Shown piece by piece: positions 8,434 to 18,598 of a DNA stretch of 64,000 nucleotides. The stretch is from Rufibacter ruber (lineage in GTDB: Bacteria > Bacteroidota > Bacteroidia > Cytophagales > Hymenobacteraceae). The stretch's first letter is position 1. The number at the start of each line of letters is the position of its first letter. The translations under genes and the position numbers were made by a program. The stretch is taken from contig NZ_LRMM01000014.1 of assembly GCF_001647275.1 (NCBI RefSeq), positions 27,472 through 91,471 of the forward strand, read 5' to 3'. The notes under the pieces were generated by a model. It saw only the letters and a list, made by a program, of their open reading frames with translations. It made no database searches and was not told the DNA's origin.

Positions 8434-11400
8434 ATGATAAAACACCTACTTTTATTACTTCTATTGGTCATAGCGAGCTTGAATTCGTTTGCCCAAATTA
8501 GAATAACCGGGCAGGTCACCTCGGGCAAGTCCAGAGAGGCGCTTCCCGGCGTAACCGTACTAGAGAAAGGCTCCCCCACCAATGGTGCTTCAACTGGCGC
8601 AGACGGCCAATTCTCTATTACAGTTCCTGGACCCAATTCAGTGCTGGTTTTCTCCTTTATAGGTTTTGTGACAAGAGAGGTGACGGTTGGCAATCAGCAG
8701 ACCATCAATGTTATCTTGAATGAAGATGCACGTGCCTTAGATGAGGTGGTGGTAACGGCATTTGGGGTGGTTCAGGAGCGGAAGGCACTGACTTATGCGG
8801 TGCAGGAGGTGGATAGCAAACTGATCCAGGAAACAAATCAGCCCAATGCTTTGAATGCTCTGCGTGGAAGAGTGGCCGGGGTGAGCATTACCAGTGCAGG
8901 CGGTACCCCCGGGGCTGGTTCTACAATTGTGATACGGGGTATCAACTCTTTAAATCCTAGTGCCAATAATCAGCCTCTTTTTGTGATAGACGGTGTTCCT
9001 GTAAGTAACCAGACAGATATTACAGGAGGAAGGGAAGGGAGCACGTTTACCAATAGCAACCGTTTTGCTGATATCAACCCAGATGATATAGCCTCTATCT
9101 CTGTGCTGAAAGGGCCTGCCGCGTCTGCTTTGTATGGATTGCGGGCTTCTAACGGTGCTGTGATCATCACTACCAAGTCTGGTCAGGCGGGTAAAACAAC
9201 CTTTAATTACCGCACCTCTGTCAGCTTTGATGACGTGTACCGTACGCCCCCCATGCAGGATAAGTACGGGCGCGGTTTCAATGGCATTTACAATCCTGCT
9301 GATTACCGGGCAGATGGGCCACCTATTCCGGCGGGAGAGCCTGTATATGACCAGTGGGACCAGGTATTCAACACGGGGCACCAGTATCAGAATAATTTTT
9401 CTTTCTCAGGAGGTACTGACAAGGCTACTTTCTACGGTTCCCTGGGCCGCCTGGACCAAACCGGGGTGGTGCCTAATTCTGAATATGAGCGAACAACCGC
9501 TAAGATTGCAGGTACCCTGCAGGCTACTGAACGGCTGAAGATAGACGCCTCTGCTAACTTTATTAATTCAAACAATACGAACCCCAGAAACGGGGTAGGT
9601 GGCTCAGGGGTCATCTCTTATGCCTCCAGGTACGCGCCAGACGTGAACATTGAAAACTATCTGAACCCTGACGGAACCCAGAACAGATATACTACGCAGT
9701 TAGACAACCCGCTTTTCTTTGCTGAGAATGCTTACCAGACAGAAACCTTGAACCGCATCATAGGCAACATGGGGTTAAATTACAGGTTTACTGATTGGCT
9801 TGCGCTGGACTACCGTGCCGGTATTGACTACTATGGGACCCAACGTAATGTAGTGACCCGCCCTACCGTCTTAATTTCGGCTACCAGCCGAGGCAGTATT
9901 TCTGAGCAGTACCTCACCTACCAGGAGATTAACAGCAATTTATTGCTCACGGGAGACCGGCAGCTTAATGAAAACTTTGGACTCACGGTGTCACTTGGGA
10001 ACCAGGTGACCATGATCAACACTACAGATGTGAACGGCTCAGGAACCAACTTCATTCTGCCAGACTTTAACAGTGTGAATAACCTGGGGCAATACACCGT
10101 TCGCTCTTACCCGTCTGAACGCAACATCATTGGGGTGTTTGGAGATGCAAAGCTGAACTATAGGGAAACCGTCTTCTTAAATGTGACAGGCCGTAATGAC
10201 TGGTCCTCTACCTTGCCTAAAGCAAACAGATCCTTCTTCTACCCATCTGTAAGTTTAGCCTACATCTTCAGTGAGACTTTAGGGCTTTCAGGTAACCGCT
10301 ATTTTAACTACGGTAAACTGAGGGCTTCTTACGCGGAGGTAGGGAAAGATGCTGCCCCTTATCTGCTTGGGAACTACTACACCACCCAGGCTCCCTTCTT
10401 AGGGGTGGCGGGTGTTAGAAGAAGTGAGACCATTGGGTCAGAGACGCTGCGGCCAGAGCGTACCAAAGGCTTTGAATTTGGGGTAGAGCTGGCGTTTCTG
10501 GGGAACAGGCTGCGTCTGGACGCCAACTATGCTATTCAGAACTCTGTTGACCAGATTGTGCCTATCCCCACCAGCCGCTCCACAGGTTTCTCAACCTATG
10601 TGACCAATGCTGGGGAAATCCAGAACCGGGTGCTGGAGTTAGTGGTAGATGCAGATGTCATCAAAGGCGGTGACTTTAGCTGGAACACTATTTTCAACTT
10701 TTCCCGCCTGCGGGGCGAGGTGCTGGAAATGCCAGAGGGGGTAAGCGTAATCACGTTCCAGCCAGAGAGCCCTTGGGTAAAACAGCGAATTCAGCCTGGC
10801 GGAAGACCCGGTGACTGGTATGGCTGGAAACTTAGCAGAGTTGAAGATCCTGCAAGCCCTGCAAACGGACGGTTAGTCATTGTAGATGGTTACCCAAACG
10901 TAAACAACCAGTGGAAGGGGGCTGCACTGTCTGAAGACACTTATCTGGGAAATGCGTTCCCTGATTTTGAAGGGGGCTGGAACAACACTTTGCGGTACAA
11001 GAATTTTGAACTGAGCTTCTTGTTCAACTTCAGAAAAGGAGGCTACGCTTTTGACATTAACAGACGTATGCGTTATGGTTCTACTGGTGGCGAGGCGCCA
11101 ACTGGTGCAGAAACAGAGCTCCGTAACCGGTTAGTGATTTTTGACGGTGTAGTCAATACGGGTACCACAGAGAACCCGGTTTGGGTAGAGAATACAACTC
11201 CGGTGGTGCTGGACGTGGCAAACTTCTATAGCCAGGCTTTCAGGTACCGGTTGGCCAGTGAATATAACGGTTTTCAGGAAGCCTCTGTGCTGCGCCTGCA
11301 AAACGTAAGCCTTTCTTATACCTTGCCTAAGGGACTATTGGGGAAAACCCCCTTCTCAAATGTGACGGCCTCTGTTACAGGAAACAACCTTTGGATGTCC

Positions 11401-11526
11401 TCTCCCTTTGTAGGGTTTGACCCAGAGCAGAGCGCCTATGGGCCAGGCAGCAATGTCTTTGGTTACGTGGGTACCAATATACCCGCTACCAGAAGTGTTT
11501 ATTTTGGTTTAAACTTTAGCTTTTGA
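8434..11526 (+). CDS. SusC/RagA-family TonB-linked outer membrane protein
   Basis: A 1030-residue TonB-dependent outer-membrane transporter. A signal peptide ends at SLNSFAQ near residue 21. It is followed by a carboxypeptidase-regulatory-like domain (RITGQVTSGKSREALPGVTV), a plug domain (EVVVTAFGVVQERKAL, LRGRVAGVSI, IVIRGINSLN) and a long beta-barrel ending in the aromatic strand SVYFGLNFSF. SusC proteins form gated import channels with a SusD lid lipoprotein, encoded immediately downstream. No glycoside hydrolase or peptidase is linked, so the substrate cannot be guessed. The locus is bracketed by two near-identical palindrome-plus-terminator modules. Confidence 0.96.
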   Translation: MIKHLLLLLLLVIASLNSFAQIRITGQVTSGKSREALPGVTVLEKGSPTNGASTGADGQFSITVPGPNSVLVFSFIGFVTREVTVGNQQTINVILNEDARALDEVVVTAFGVVQERKALTYAVQEVDSKLIQETNQPNALNALRGRVAGVSITSAGGTPGAGSTIVIRGINSLNPSANNQPLFVIDGVPVSNQTDITGGREGSTFTNSNRFADINPDDIASISVLKGPAASALYGLRASNGAVIITTKSGQAGKTTFNYRTSVSFDDVYRTPPMQDKYGRGFNGIYNPADYRADGPPIPAGEPVYDQWDQVFNTGHQYQNNFSFSGGTDKATFYGSLGRLDQTGVVPNSEYERTTAKIAGTLQATERLKIDASANFINSNNTNPRNGVGGSGVISYASRYAPDVNIENYLNPDGTQNRYTTQLDNPLFFAENAYQTETLNRIIGNMGLNYRFTDWLALDYRAGIDYYGTQRNVVTRPTVLISATSRGSISEQYLTYQEINSNLLLTGDRQLNENFGLTVSLGNQVTMINTTDVNGSGTNFILPDFNSVNNLGQYTVRSYPSERNIIGVFGDAKLNYRETVFLNVTGRNDWSSTLPKANRSFFYPSVSLAYIFSETLGLSGNRYFNYGKLRASYAEVGKDAAPYLLGNYYTTQAPFLGVAGVRRSETIGSETLRPERTKGFEFGVELAFLGNRLRLDANYAIQNSVDQIVPIPTSRSTGFSTYVTNAGEIQNRVLELVVDADVIKGGDFSWNTIFNFSRLRGEVLEMPEGVSVITFQPESPWVKQRIQPGGRPGDWYGWKLSRVEDPASPANGRLVIVDGYPNVNNQWKGAALSEDTYLGNAFPDFEGGWNNTLRYKNFELSFLFNFRKGGYAFDINRRMRYGSTGGEAPTGAETELRNRLVIFDGVVNTGTTENPVWVENTTPVVLDVANFYSQAFRYRLASEYNGFQEASVLRLQNVSLSYTLPKGLLGKTPFSNVTASVTGNNLWMSSPFVGFDPEQSAYGPGSNVFGYVGTNIPATRSVYFGLNFSF

Positions 11527-11534
11527 TTCTTATT

Positions 11535-12977
11535 ATGAGAAAGATAATATTGAGAAAGATAATATATAGTGCAGCAGTCGCCTTTAGCACCTTGTGTATG
11601 GGTGCTTGTAGTGACCTGCTTGATGTAAATACAGATCCGTCAAGAGTAAGTGGGGAGGAGGCGACTCTGCCTACCTTGCTTCCGTCTGCTGAGCGTTTTT
11701 CTGCCAATACGCAATATGGCGCTGCCCAGTATGGAATACAGTATCCAGAGTACCTTACAGGCCAGACGGTGAGTCAATTTGCACCGTATGGCTTTGATCA
11801 GCTGTGGCAGCCGTTTTATTCAGATGCCCTGCCTGCGCTTCAAGACATTATTGCAAGGGCTGAGGCTGCCGGTGCTTATAATTACTCAGGCATTGCCAAA
11901 ACCCTGCTGGCCTTGAACCTGATGACTGTGGCAGATATTTATGGGGACGCCCCTTACTCTGAGGCAAACAAAGGAACGGCCAATCTGTATCCCTGCTATG
12001 ATAAGATGGAAGACTTGTACCGGGTGCACATAAAAGCGCTTTTAGATGGCGCCATTGCAGACCTGGCGCGGCCACTGCCTACCCTTCCCAGCTTACAAAC
12101 GGTACAGAATGACCTGATTTATAACGGGGACCTGACTAAATGGACAAAAGCGGCCAGAGCGGTAAGAGCCCGCTACTTTCTGCACCTGAGTGAGAAGGAG
12201 CCAGCTATGCTGGCTATGGCAGCGCAGGAGGCGGCGGCGTCCTTCACGTCTAATGCAGATGACCTGCAGCTGAATTATGAGACTCAGAACCCTAACCCCT
12301 GGTTTGGCTTTTTGGGCAATGCTACAAGCAAAATCATGCAGCCAAGCTCTTATGTGATTGATTTATTGAGTGGGCGGGGTGGCAGATTTCAAGGGGTGAC
12401 AGATCCCCGTTTGCCTATTCTGGTGACAAAGTCAGGCACTGGGGCTTCCTACATTGGTCTCACACCAGGTGCGGTGGCAGGTACCCAGGCAGATGTCAAT
12501 GTGAACATGACGGCATCCTCCTGGCATACCAGGGCCGTGGCGCCCATCTTGTTTATTACGTATGCAGAAATGCAGTTTATTATTGCTGAGGCTCTTTTCA
12601 ATACCAATAAACCAGAGGCGTATGCCGCTTACAGGAGAGGGATAGAAGCCAGTATGGCTAAAGTGGGGGTGCCGGCAGGTGAAATCACTACCTATCTGGC
12701 CAGCCCAACCGTGGCATTGAGTGCGGCTACTCTCACGCTTCAGGACATCATGCTGCAGAAGTATCTGGCGCTGTTTCTTCAAATTGAGACATGGGTAGAT
12801 ATGCGGCGTTACCAGTATAGCCAGACGGTTTACCCAGGGCTTCCGAAACCTGTTGTGAACCAACTCCCAGGCAACCCTTGGGTGCAGCGCTCTAATCTGG
12901 CAGATGAGGAGCCCGGTGTGAATACCTGCTTGCCAAAGGGAGTTACCCAGACAGACATCTTATGGTTATTCCAATAA
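11535..12977 (+). CDS. SusD/RagB-family nutrient-binding outer membrane lipoprotein
   Basis: A lipoprotein of 480 residues that acts as the substrate-binding lid over the SusC channel. The signal peptide ends in a lipobox with Cys25 (LCMGACSDLLD). The body is helical and TPR-like, with the SusD-like_2 type sequence DLLDVNTDPSR and, later, MQFIIAEALFNTN and WVDMRRYQYSQT. I chose ATG 11535 rather than the in-frame TTG at 11523, because the TTG overlaps the susC stop codon and adds four residues before the basic N-region. It is 8 bases from susC and clearly co-transcribed. Confidence 0.94.
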   Translation: MRKIILRKIIYSAAVAFSTLCMGACSDLLDVNTDPSRVSGEEATLPTLLPSAERFSANTQYGAAQYGIQYPEYLTGQTVSQFAPYGFDQLWQPFYSDALPALQDIIARAEAAGAYNYSGIAKTLLALNLMTVADIYGDAPYSEANKGTANLYPCYDKMEDLYRVHIKALLDGAIADLARPLPTLPSLQTVQNDLIYNGDLTKWTKAARAVRARYFLHLSEKEPAMLAMAAQEAAASFTSNADDLQLNYETQNPNPWFGFLGNATSKIMQPSSYVIDLLSGRGGRFQGVTDPRLPILVTKSGTGASYIGLTPGAVAGTQADVNVNMTASSWHTRAVAPILFITYAEMQFIIAEALFNTNKPEAYAAYRRGIEASMAKVGVPAGEITTYLASPTVALSAATLTLQDIMLQKYLALFLQIETWVDMRRYQYSQTVYPGLPKPVVNQLPGNPWVQRSNLADEEPGVNTCLPKGVTQTDILWLFQ

Positions 12978-12988
12978 ACAGCTAAGAC

Positions 12989-13444
12989 ATGAAAAAGATT
13001 AATAGTTTACTTGCTTTCTTATTGATGGGGCTTGCCTTAACATTTAGCTCCTGTGATGAAGACCCAACCGAAGATCTGGAAGAGATCATCAAAGAGGACT
13101 TGGGGTATGTGCCTAGAATCTCCACCTTCAAACTAGTTACTCCTGCCACCGCCACTGTACAGCCCGGTACCAACCTGACACTGGATCTGCGGTTCTGGTC
13201 TGAGGGCCAGATCAAGGATATTCAGTTTTACATGCGGTCAGGGGGCCAGTTAACCAAAATAGGGGAGAGTGCATATAAGCCCGCTTATAGCAAAATAACC
13301 CGTACAGACTCGCTTCTCTTTAATTACCAGGTACCAGCTACTGTTGCCCCAGGAAGTAAGTTCACCATACAGGCACGTGTGGCAAACCAGGGGCTGGAGC
13401 AGTACCCTGCCAGAGATAGTGTGGTGTTTACAGTTCCCCAGTAA
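12989..13444 (+). CDS. Small surface-exposed lipoprotein of the SusCD locus
   Basis: A 151-residue lipoprotein with Cys22 in FSSCDEDPTEDLEE. The run of acidic residues right after the cysteine fits the lipoprotein export signal that sends Bacteroidota lipoproteins to the cell surface. The remainder looks like one immunoglobulin-like beta-sandwich (LDLRFWSEGQIKDIQFYMRS, FTIQARVANQG). It starts 11 bases after susD and ends the operon, so it is probably an accessory surface glycan- or ligand-binding protein of this uptake system. I do not recognise a specific family. Confidence 0.75.
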   Translation: MKKINSLLAFLLMGLALTFSSCDEDPTEDLEEIIKEDLGYVPRISTFKLVTPATATVQPGTNLTLDLRFWSEGQIKDIQFYMRSGGQLTKIGESAYKPAYSKITRTDSLLFNYQVPATVAPGSKFTIQARVANQGLEQYPARDSVVFTVPQ

Positions 13445-13464
13445 GAAGCCAAATCTTTAAAATG

Positions 13465-13503
13465 CGTTTTAGGCCTGTTTTGGCCAGAACAGCTCAAAAA
13501 CAG
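13465..13503. repeat. Interspersed palindrome, copy 6
   Basis: Located 20 bases after the lipoprotein stop and fused to a terminator. Differs from copy 5 at only a few positions. Confidence 0.88.
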
Positions 13504-13541
13504 AACGCCCCGCTGATTTAGCGGGGCGTTCTGTTTTTTTA
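13499..13541. terminator. Terminator between convergent genes
   Basis: The same 16-bp stem as the terminator at 8101 (AACAGAACGCCCCGCT and its complement) followed by a T run. It closes the SusCD operon. Confidence 0.92.
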
Positions 13542-13558
13542 ATTGTAACGTTCTTGGT

Positions 13559-14197
13559 CTATCCGCGGCGTCTCTCCTGAATAGTCATCAAGAGCAAACT
13601 GAGCAGTATCTGTTCCTGCTCAATGACTGTGCAGGTGCTTTCTTTGTAGACGGAGAATTTGCGGGCTAAAAAGGATTTCTGCTTTTGGAGGGTAGCGACC
13701 AATGCGCCACCGGGCCGCGTGACATGGTAAGACGGGTTCAAAAAGTAACCAGTGAACAAGCCTAGAAAAGGAATTCTGCCTAAAGCAGTGTCGCTTGCCC
13801 TTACCCATCCCGCCCCTTCTCTTATGGTAAAGATGGCTTGCAGGTGCTGGTCAAATACCTGGTAATGCGCCGCCAATTCAGGTACCCATGTAACGCGGGC
13901 TACGTAGCCTAAGACCTGCCCCTTGGCATCTAAGAACCCGAAGGAAGCAGTGAAATTTTTCCAGGGAACTGCTTTGATGGTGTAAATGGCTTCTGCCTCA
14001 GAAGCATCTTTGAAAACCGTTATCTCGTCTATAAAAGGGTCAATGTTCAATAAACTGGATTCTGAGAATTCATCATGGTGAAGCTGCTTCACATAGAGAG
14101 CTCTACGGCCGTTTGCGTCTGTGACAGAGAGCCGGTTGGCAAGGGTAGTAACCTTGAAGGAAAAATCCAGGGGGAAAAGGAGATCCTGTAGGTGCAT
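13559..14197 (-). CDS. Scramblase/LURP-one-related (tubby-like fold) protein
   Basis: A 212-residue cytoplasmic protein without a signal peptide. The sequence pattern is repeated beta strands (YTIKAVPWKNFTASFGFLDA, GQVLGYVARVT) ending in a hydrophobic helix (EQEQILLSLLLMTIQER). This fits the tubby-like or LURP-one-related/phospholipid-scramblase fold, in which a beta-barrel encloses a C-terminal helix. No catalytic residues are known for the family and its bacterial role is uncertain. The call rests on pattern resemblance only. It lies alone on the minus strand, convergent with the SusCD operon. Confidence 0.5.
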   Translation of the reverse strand: MHLQDLLFPLDFSFKVTTLANRLSVTDANGRRALYVKQLHHDEFSESSLLNIDPFIDEITVFKDASEAEAIYTIKAVPWKNFTASFGFLDAKGQVLGYVARVTWVPELAAHYQVFDQHLQAIFTIREGAGWVRASDTALGRIPFLGLFTGYFLNPSYHVTRPGGALVATLQKQKSFLARKFSVYKESTCTVIEQEQILLSLLLMTIQERRRG

Positions 14198-14250
14198 AAG
14201 TGTAGCGCTAAGGAGCTTACGTCATGTGCATTTCTCTGCTCGGCTATTTT

Positions 14251-14289
14251 CTGTTTTCGCCTGTTTTGGCGAAAACAGGCCGAAAACGG
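14251..14289. repeat. Interspersed palindrome, copy 7
   Basis: Located 5 bases beyond the 3' end of the minus-strand gene at 14295. The arms GTTTTCGCCTGTTTT and AAAACAGGCCGAAAAC are near perfect. Confidence 0.9.
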
Positions 14290-14294
14290 AATGG

Positions 14295-15746
14295 CTATTT
14301 AAAGGTGATTCGGCTTAGCCGAAGACCCGCTGAGGCTTTAGAGGGACGGTTCACGGCAATGATGCTGTTCTCCTCCAGCCACGTGGTAAAATCTTTGACG
14401 TAGGCGGCCCCCATATCATTGGCTACGTTCAAGCCCATAGGCTTTGGCGTGTCTGAGGTGCCGGTAAGGAGATGGATGGAGCGGTTGTACAGATCTGTTT
14501 TGCCGTTCAGGGTTTCCAGCGTGAGCAGCTGCAGGCGGTTCCCAAAGAGGCGGGCACTGTAAGAGATGCCGGCAAAGCCCTCAGTGGCGGGGGCCACCTG
14601 GTTCTTTAAAATGACTGAGTTCCAGGTGGGGTTCAGGTACTCATCATAGGAGAACAGCAGCAGTTCTTTGGCGTGATAGGGACTGTTCTCGCCGCCTTCC
14701 TCATATTTCTTTTCGGCCAGTACCAGGGCCTGGCCTTCTGTGCTCACCAGAATGTCTGACAGGTAGATGTCCTCCAGGCGGTTGGCGCCGCTGGCTTTGG
14801 CCACCCGCTGTGAAAACTCAGGGGTAAAGACAAACTCTTCCGCGAAGCGCATATTGTTGATAGCATAGTCAAACTTCACCAGTTTCAGGCTGCGGTAGTC
14901 CCCAGATTTCTCTTCGGCCACTAAGACTGCCGCGTACAGGCTGCTATCCTGGGCCAGCTGGTAATGGGTGTCCAGGACGTAGCGTTTCTCCCCGTCAAAC
15001 ACGCCGCCCACCATCACCTCCATCACTTTGATCTCATTGTCCTGGTTGTTGTAGCGGCGCACACTCAGGCGCATGTTGTTATCTGTTAGCAGAGACACGT
15101 ATTGGTCACCGCGGTTGTCAATGTGCACCTGCGCGGTTACCTGGCCGTTGGTGCCCCCAAAATCATACGGCCGCTCTTTGATCTTATTGAGGGTGGTGGC
15201 GTCATAGACCACGGCCAGCATAGAGCGCAGCTGTTCATCACGCGTGATAGAGTGGTAGGTAACCAGTTTAGAACCATCTTCTGAGACAGAAAGGGTAAGC
15301 CTGCGGCTTTTGCTGGGTGCTTCCTGCAGTTTCTTCTGCAGCAGCTCCTTGCCCGTGGTAAGGTCAAGGATGGTGCCATACAACGCCTGGCTGCCTTGTT
15401 CCGGGTCTATGCGGTGCGTCACCACCAGGGCTGTTTTGGCGCTGACCGCAAAGGCCACCAGAGATTCTGAACCCAGAAGGGAAAAAGGAGCCGACCATCT
15501 GGTTTTCAGGTCTGCGCCATAGCGCTCTACGGCATAGGTCTGGTTAGACTTCCGGCTCAGGATGACAAAATCAGTGGCATTGACGGGGTATGATTTACGC
15601 GCTATCTGCTGGTTGTAGTAATTCCCAGCGGTCTCAGGGGCATACGTGAAAGACGCAGACTTGATCTTTTGGCTAAAGCTGTCAGTTTTACAGAAGAATA
15701 TGCCAGCTACTATAAGAAAAAGAAGTCTGGGGAAATGATAATTCAT
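14295..15746 (-). CDS. Secreted protein of unknown function, probable beta-propeller
   Basis: A 483-residue exported protein with a signal peptide ending near SFSQK (about residue 26). Blade-like repeats are visible: LVTYHSITRDEQLRSMLAVVY, AVLVAEEKSGDYRSLKLVKF and SILVSTEGQALVLAEKKYEE-like segments. Each has hydrophobic strands ending in a turn, as in a beta-propeller. No enzymatic motif and no T9SS C-terminal domain are recognisable. It stands alone between two palindromic or regulatory stretches. I do not recognise the family. Confidence 0.65.
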   Translation of the reverse strand: MNYHFPRLLFLIVAGIFFCKTDSFSQKIKSASFTYAPETAGNYYNQQIARKSYPVNATDFVILSRKSNQTYAVERYGADLKTRWSAPFSLLGSESLVAFAVSAKTALVVTHRIDPEQGSQALYGTILDLTTGKELLQKKLQEAPSKSRRLTLSVSEDGSKLVTYHSITRDEQLRSMLAVVYDATTLNKIKERPYDFGGTNGQVTAQVHIDNRGDQYVSLLTDNNMRLSVRRYNNQDNEIKVMEVMVGGVFDGEKRYVLDTHYQLAQDSSLYAAVLVAEEKSGDYRSLKLVKFDYAINNMRFAEEFVFTPEFSQRVAKASGANRLEDIYLSDILVSTEGQALVLAEKKYEEGGENSPYHAKELLLFSYDEYLNPTWNSVILKNQVAPATEGFAGISYSARLFGNRLQLLTLETLNGKTDLYNRSIHLLTGTSDTPKPMGLNVANDMGAAYVKDFTTWLEENSIIAVNRPSKASAGLRLSRITFK

Positions 15747-16193
15747 AAAAATTCATATTTAATAAGTAGACAAATATACCTCTTTACACTGATTGAAGGC
15801 TGCTTTTTATAGAATTTGCAATAAACCAACCCATGAGCGGAATCTGTAAATTGTTAACAGTTAGATAATTGATTTTTTTGTGCGTATCTTTGCGCCCGCA
15901 TTGCGCAGAGAGGTAACCTGGCGGGAATTTGGAGAGAGTACTATTTCAGGAATAAGTACTTATACTAACAGTAGTGTGGAAAACTTTTTCTGAGGAAGAT
16001 AAAAACCCGAAGTCAGGCCTGCCGTACATACCTAGGCTTATCAGCTTGGTAGGCATAAAATGGTAAGATCTGCGCAGAAAGGTTGCTTGATAATTACTTA
16101 ACAGAAGGGTTACCTCTTGATAATTACTTAAGCGCGGGAGATCGCGTACATTTACCATACATAATTAAATAAAACACCTTTAACGTTTATTTT
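15747..16193 (+). promoter_or_regulatory. Intergenic region with a promoter box and tandem direct repeat
   Basis: No convincing ORF lies in these 447 bases. TATCTTTG at 15885-15892 fits the Bacteroidota -7 box, so transcription could start near 15900 and give a leader of about 290 nt before the small gene at 16194. CTTGATAATTACTTAA occurs twice, at 16086-16101 and 16116-16131, exactly 30 bp apart, and looks like an operator pair. The minus-strand ORF across this stretch simply reads these repeats. Confidence 0.45.
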
Positions 16194-16427
16194 ATGAGAT
16201 TTACATTTAAGATGTTTGTGCTGGTTGGGCTTATTCTTGTTGGAAAATTCTTAAAAGAAGACTCTGCCAATGGTACTGTTCAGAAAGTGGAAGCAACGAG
16301 CCAGAATATTTATTCCTTAGACGCAAAAGCACCACTTCCTTTCACCCAGAAGACAAATCATATTTTAGAACCTGTAACCAAAGAAGGAACTACTACTGAG
16401 AAAACCTTTACGTATTCATTGAATTAA
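16194..16427 (+). CDS. Small exported or membrane-anchored protein, unknown
   Basis: A 77-residue protein with an N-terminal hydrophobic segment MFVLVGLILVGKF after two basic residues, which could be an uncleaved signal or anchor. A polar tail rich in Thr, Lys and Glu follows, with no cysteine. No family is recognised. The start is supported by an AT-rich upstream region and by the promoter box and repeats further upstream. It may be a genuine small peptide gene, but no homologue could be checked. Confidence 0.45.
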   Translation: MRFTFKMFVLVGLILVGKFLKEDSANGTVQKVEATSQNIYSLDAKAPLPFTQKTNHILEPVTKEGTTTEKTFTYSLN

Positions 16428-16481
16428 TCTGCTCCCTCAGAGAAACGAATTTTTCTCCCCTAAAAAGACCCAGACTCAAGT

Positions 16482-18579
16482 CTAGCTGATACGGCTCCAG
16501 TTCACGGTGTTGTGGCTCAGCGACCGGATGTGCCTCAGTAAGTTGGCATGCTCTGGAAGGCTTAAGTCCGGGTCTTTTTCTATGATCTGCAGGGCGGCCG
16601 CCCGGCTCTCTTTCAAAATCTTGGCGTCTTTGGCCAGGTCAGCAATTAGCAAATCTAAAACCCCGCTTTGCTGGGTTCCCATCAAATCTCCCGGTCCGCG
16701 CAGTTTCAGGTCAATGTCGGCAATCTCAAAGCCGTTGTTGGTCCGCACCATGGTTTCAATGCGCGTCTTGCCTTCCTTGCTGAGTTTATAGCCCGTCATT
16801 AAGATGCAGTAGCTTTGGTCGGCGCCACGGCCTACGCGGCCCCGCAGCTGGTGCAGCTGGGCCAGGCCAAACCGCTCGGCGTTTTCAATCACCATCACGC
16901 TGGCGTTGGGCACATTTACGCCTACCTCAATCACGGTGGTAGCCACCATAATGTGCGTCTCGTGCTTCACGAAGCGCTGCATCTCATAGTCTTTGTCCTG
17001 GGGTTTGAGTTTGCCGTGCACCATGCTCACGCGGTACTCCGGGAACGCGCGGGTCACACTCTCGTAGCCGTCCATAAGGTCTTTGTAGTCCAGGCCTTCA
17101 GACTCTTCAATGAGCGGGTAGACAATGTACACCTGCCGCCCCAGCTTTATCTGCTCACGTATGAACCCGAACACCCGCAGGCGGTTGCTGTCATAGCGGT
17201 GCACGGTAATAATTTCTTTCCGGCCCGCCGGGAGCTCATCAATCACAGATACTTCCAAATCACCGTACAGCGTCATGGCCAGGGTTCTGGGGATTGGTGT
17301 GGCTGTCATGACCAGCACGTGCGGAATGATGCGGGGGTTCTTCTGCCAGAGCTTGGAGCGCTGCGCCACGCCAAAGCGGTGCTGTTCGTCTACAATGCAG
17401 AGGCCCAGGTTATGGAACTGTACTTCGTCTTCCAGCAGGGCGTGGGTGCCCACAATCATCTGCATTTCACCAGAGCGGAGTTGCTCATGAATGGGCTTAC
17501 GGTCTTTCTTTTTGGTGGAACCGGTGAGTTTGCCCAGCACTATGCCCAGTTTGTCTGCGTACTGTTTCAGTCCCTGGTAGTGCTGGTCAGCGAGAATCTC
17601 AGTGGGGGCCATGAGGCAGGCCTGGGCTCCGTTGTCGGTGGCCAGGAGCATGGTCACGAAGGCCACAATGGTTTTGCCGCTGCCCACATCGCCCTGCAAG
17701 AGGCGGTTCATCTGCTTGCCGCTGGTCACGTCCTGGTAGATCTCGCGCACCACGCGCTTCTGGGCATTGGTAAGGTCAAAGGGCAGGTGGTTCTTGTAGA
17801 ACTCAGTGAGGGTAGGTGTTTTATTAAATACCTGCCCGGCCAGTTCGGCGCGGCGTTTTGGTGGCGGTGCGCAGGAGCTTGAGCTGGGTGTAGAACAGTT
17901 CTTCAAACTTTAACCTGAACCGCGCCGCCGCCAGGGTATCCCAATTCTTGGGGAAGTGAATCTGCAGCATGGCCTCGCGCTTAGACACCATGCGGTACTG
18001 GTCCACCAGCTCAGGGGTGAGCGTCTCAGGCAGGTGCGTGGGCGCCTGTTTCAGGAGCTCCTGCATCATGCGGCTGATGGCCTTGCTGTCTACGCGGTGG
18101 TTCTTGAGTTTTTCAGAGGTATGGTAAACGGGCTGCAGATATGTCTGCTCCAGCTTTACCTCAGAGAGTTCTTCCAGCTCTGGGTGCGCCATGTTGAACC
18201 GGCCGTTAAACAAACTCGGCTTGCCGAAGGCGATGTACTCATGGTTCACCTTGAGCTGGCCCGTCATGAACTTCACGCCTTTGAACCACACCAATTCTAT
18301 CTCGCCGGAGGCGTCTCTGATTATGGCCGAGAGGCGTTGTTTGCGGCCTTCGCCTAGCAAATTTTTCTCCAGAATGCGGCCTTTGATCTGCACATACTGC
18401 ATGTCTTCGGTCAGCTCGGCAATGGCGTGGAACTGCGTGCGGTCCATGTACCGGAACGGGTAGTGCTGAATGAGGTCGCCGTAGGTGAAGATGCCCAGCT
18501 CGGTCTGCAGCAATGTGGCCCGCTGGGGCCCCACGCCCTTGAGGAACTCTATCTTGGTATGGAAAAAGCCAGATGACAC
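16482..18579 (-). pseudogene. recG: ATP-dependent DNA helicase RecG, frame broken at 17856-17859
   Basis: RecG drives reversal of stalled replication forks and branch migration. The gene reads as two overlapping frames: 18579 to 17824 (wedge/OB domain, starting FFHTKIEFLKGVGPQRATLL) and 17906 to 16482 (helicase domains with Walker A LLQGDVGSGKT, DEQH box, SKLWQKNPRIIPHVLVMTATP and IPRTLAMTLYG). At the junction the minus strand has AAAA; skipping one A joins LLRTATK to RRAELAGQVFNK, the expected sequence. This is therefore a single-base gain in a homopolymer. RecG is rarely lost in this group, so a sequencing error is likely. The interrupted gene would total about 700 residues, normal for RecG. 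Confidence 0.92.
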
Positions 18580-18598
18580 GTAGTTGGGAGGCGCTTCC

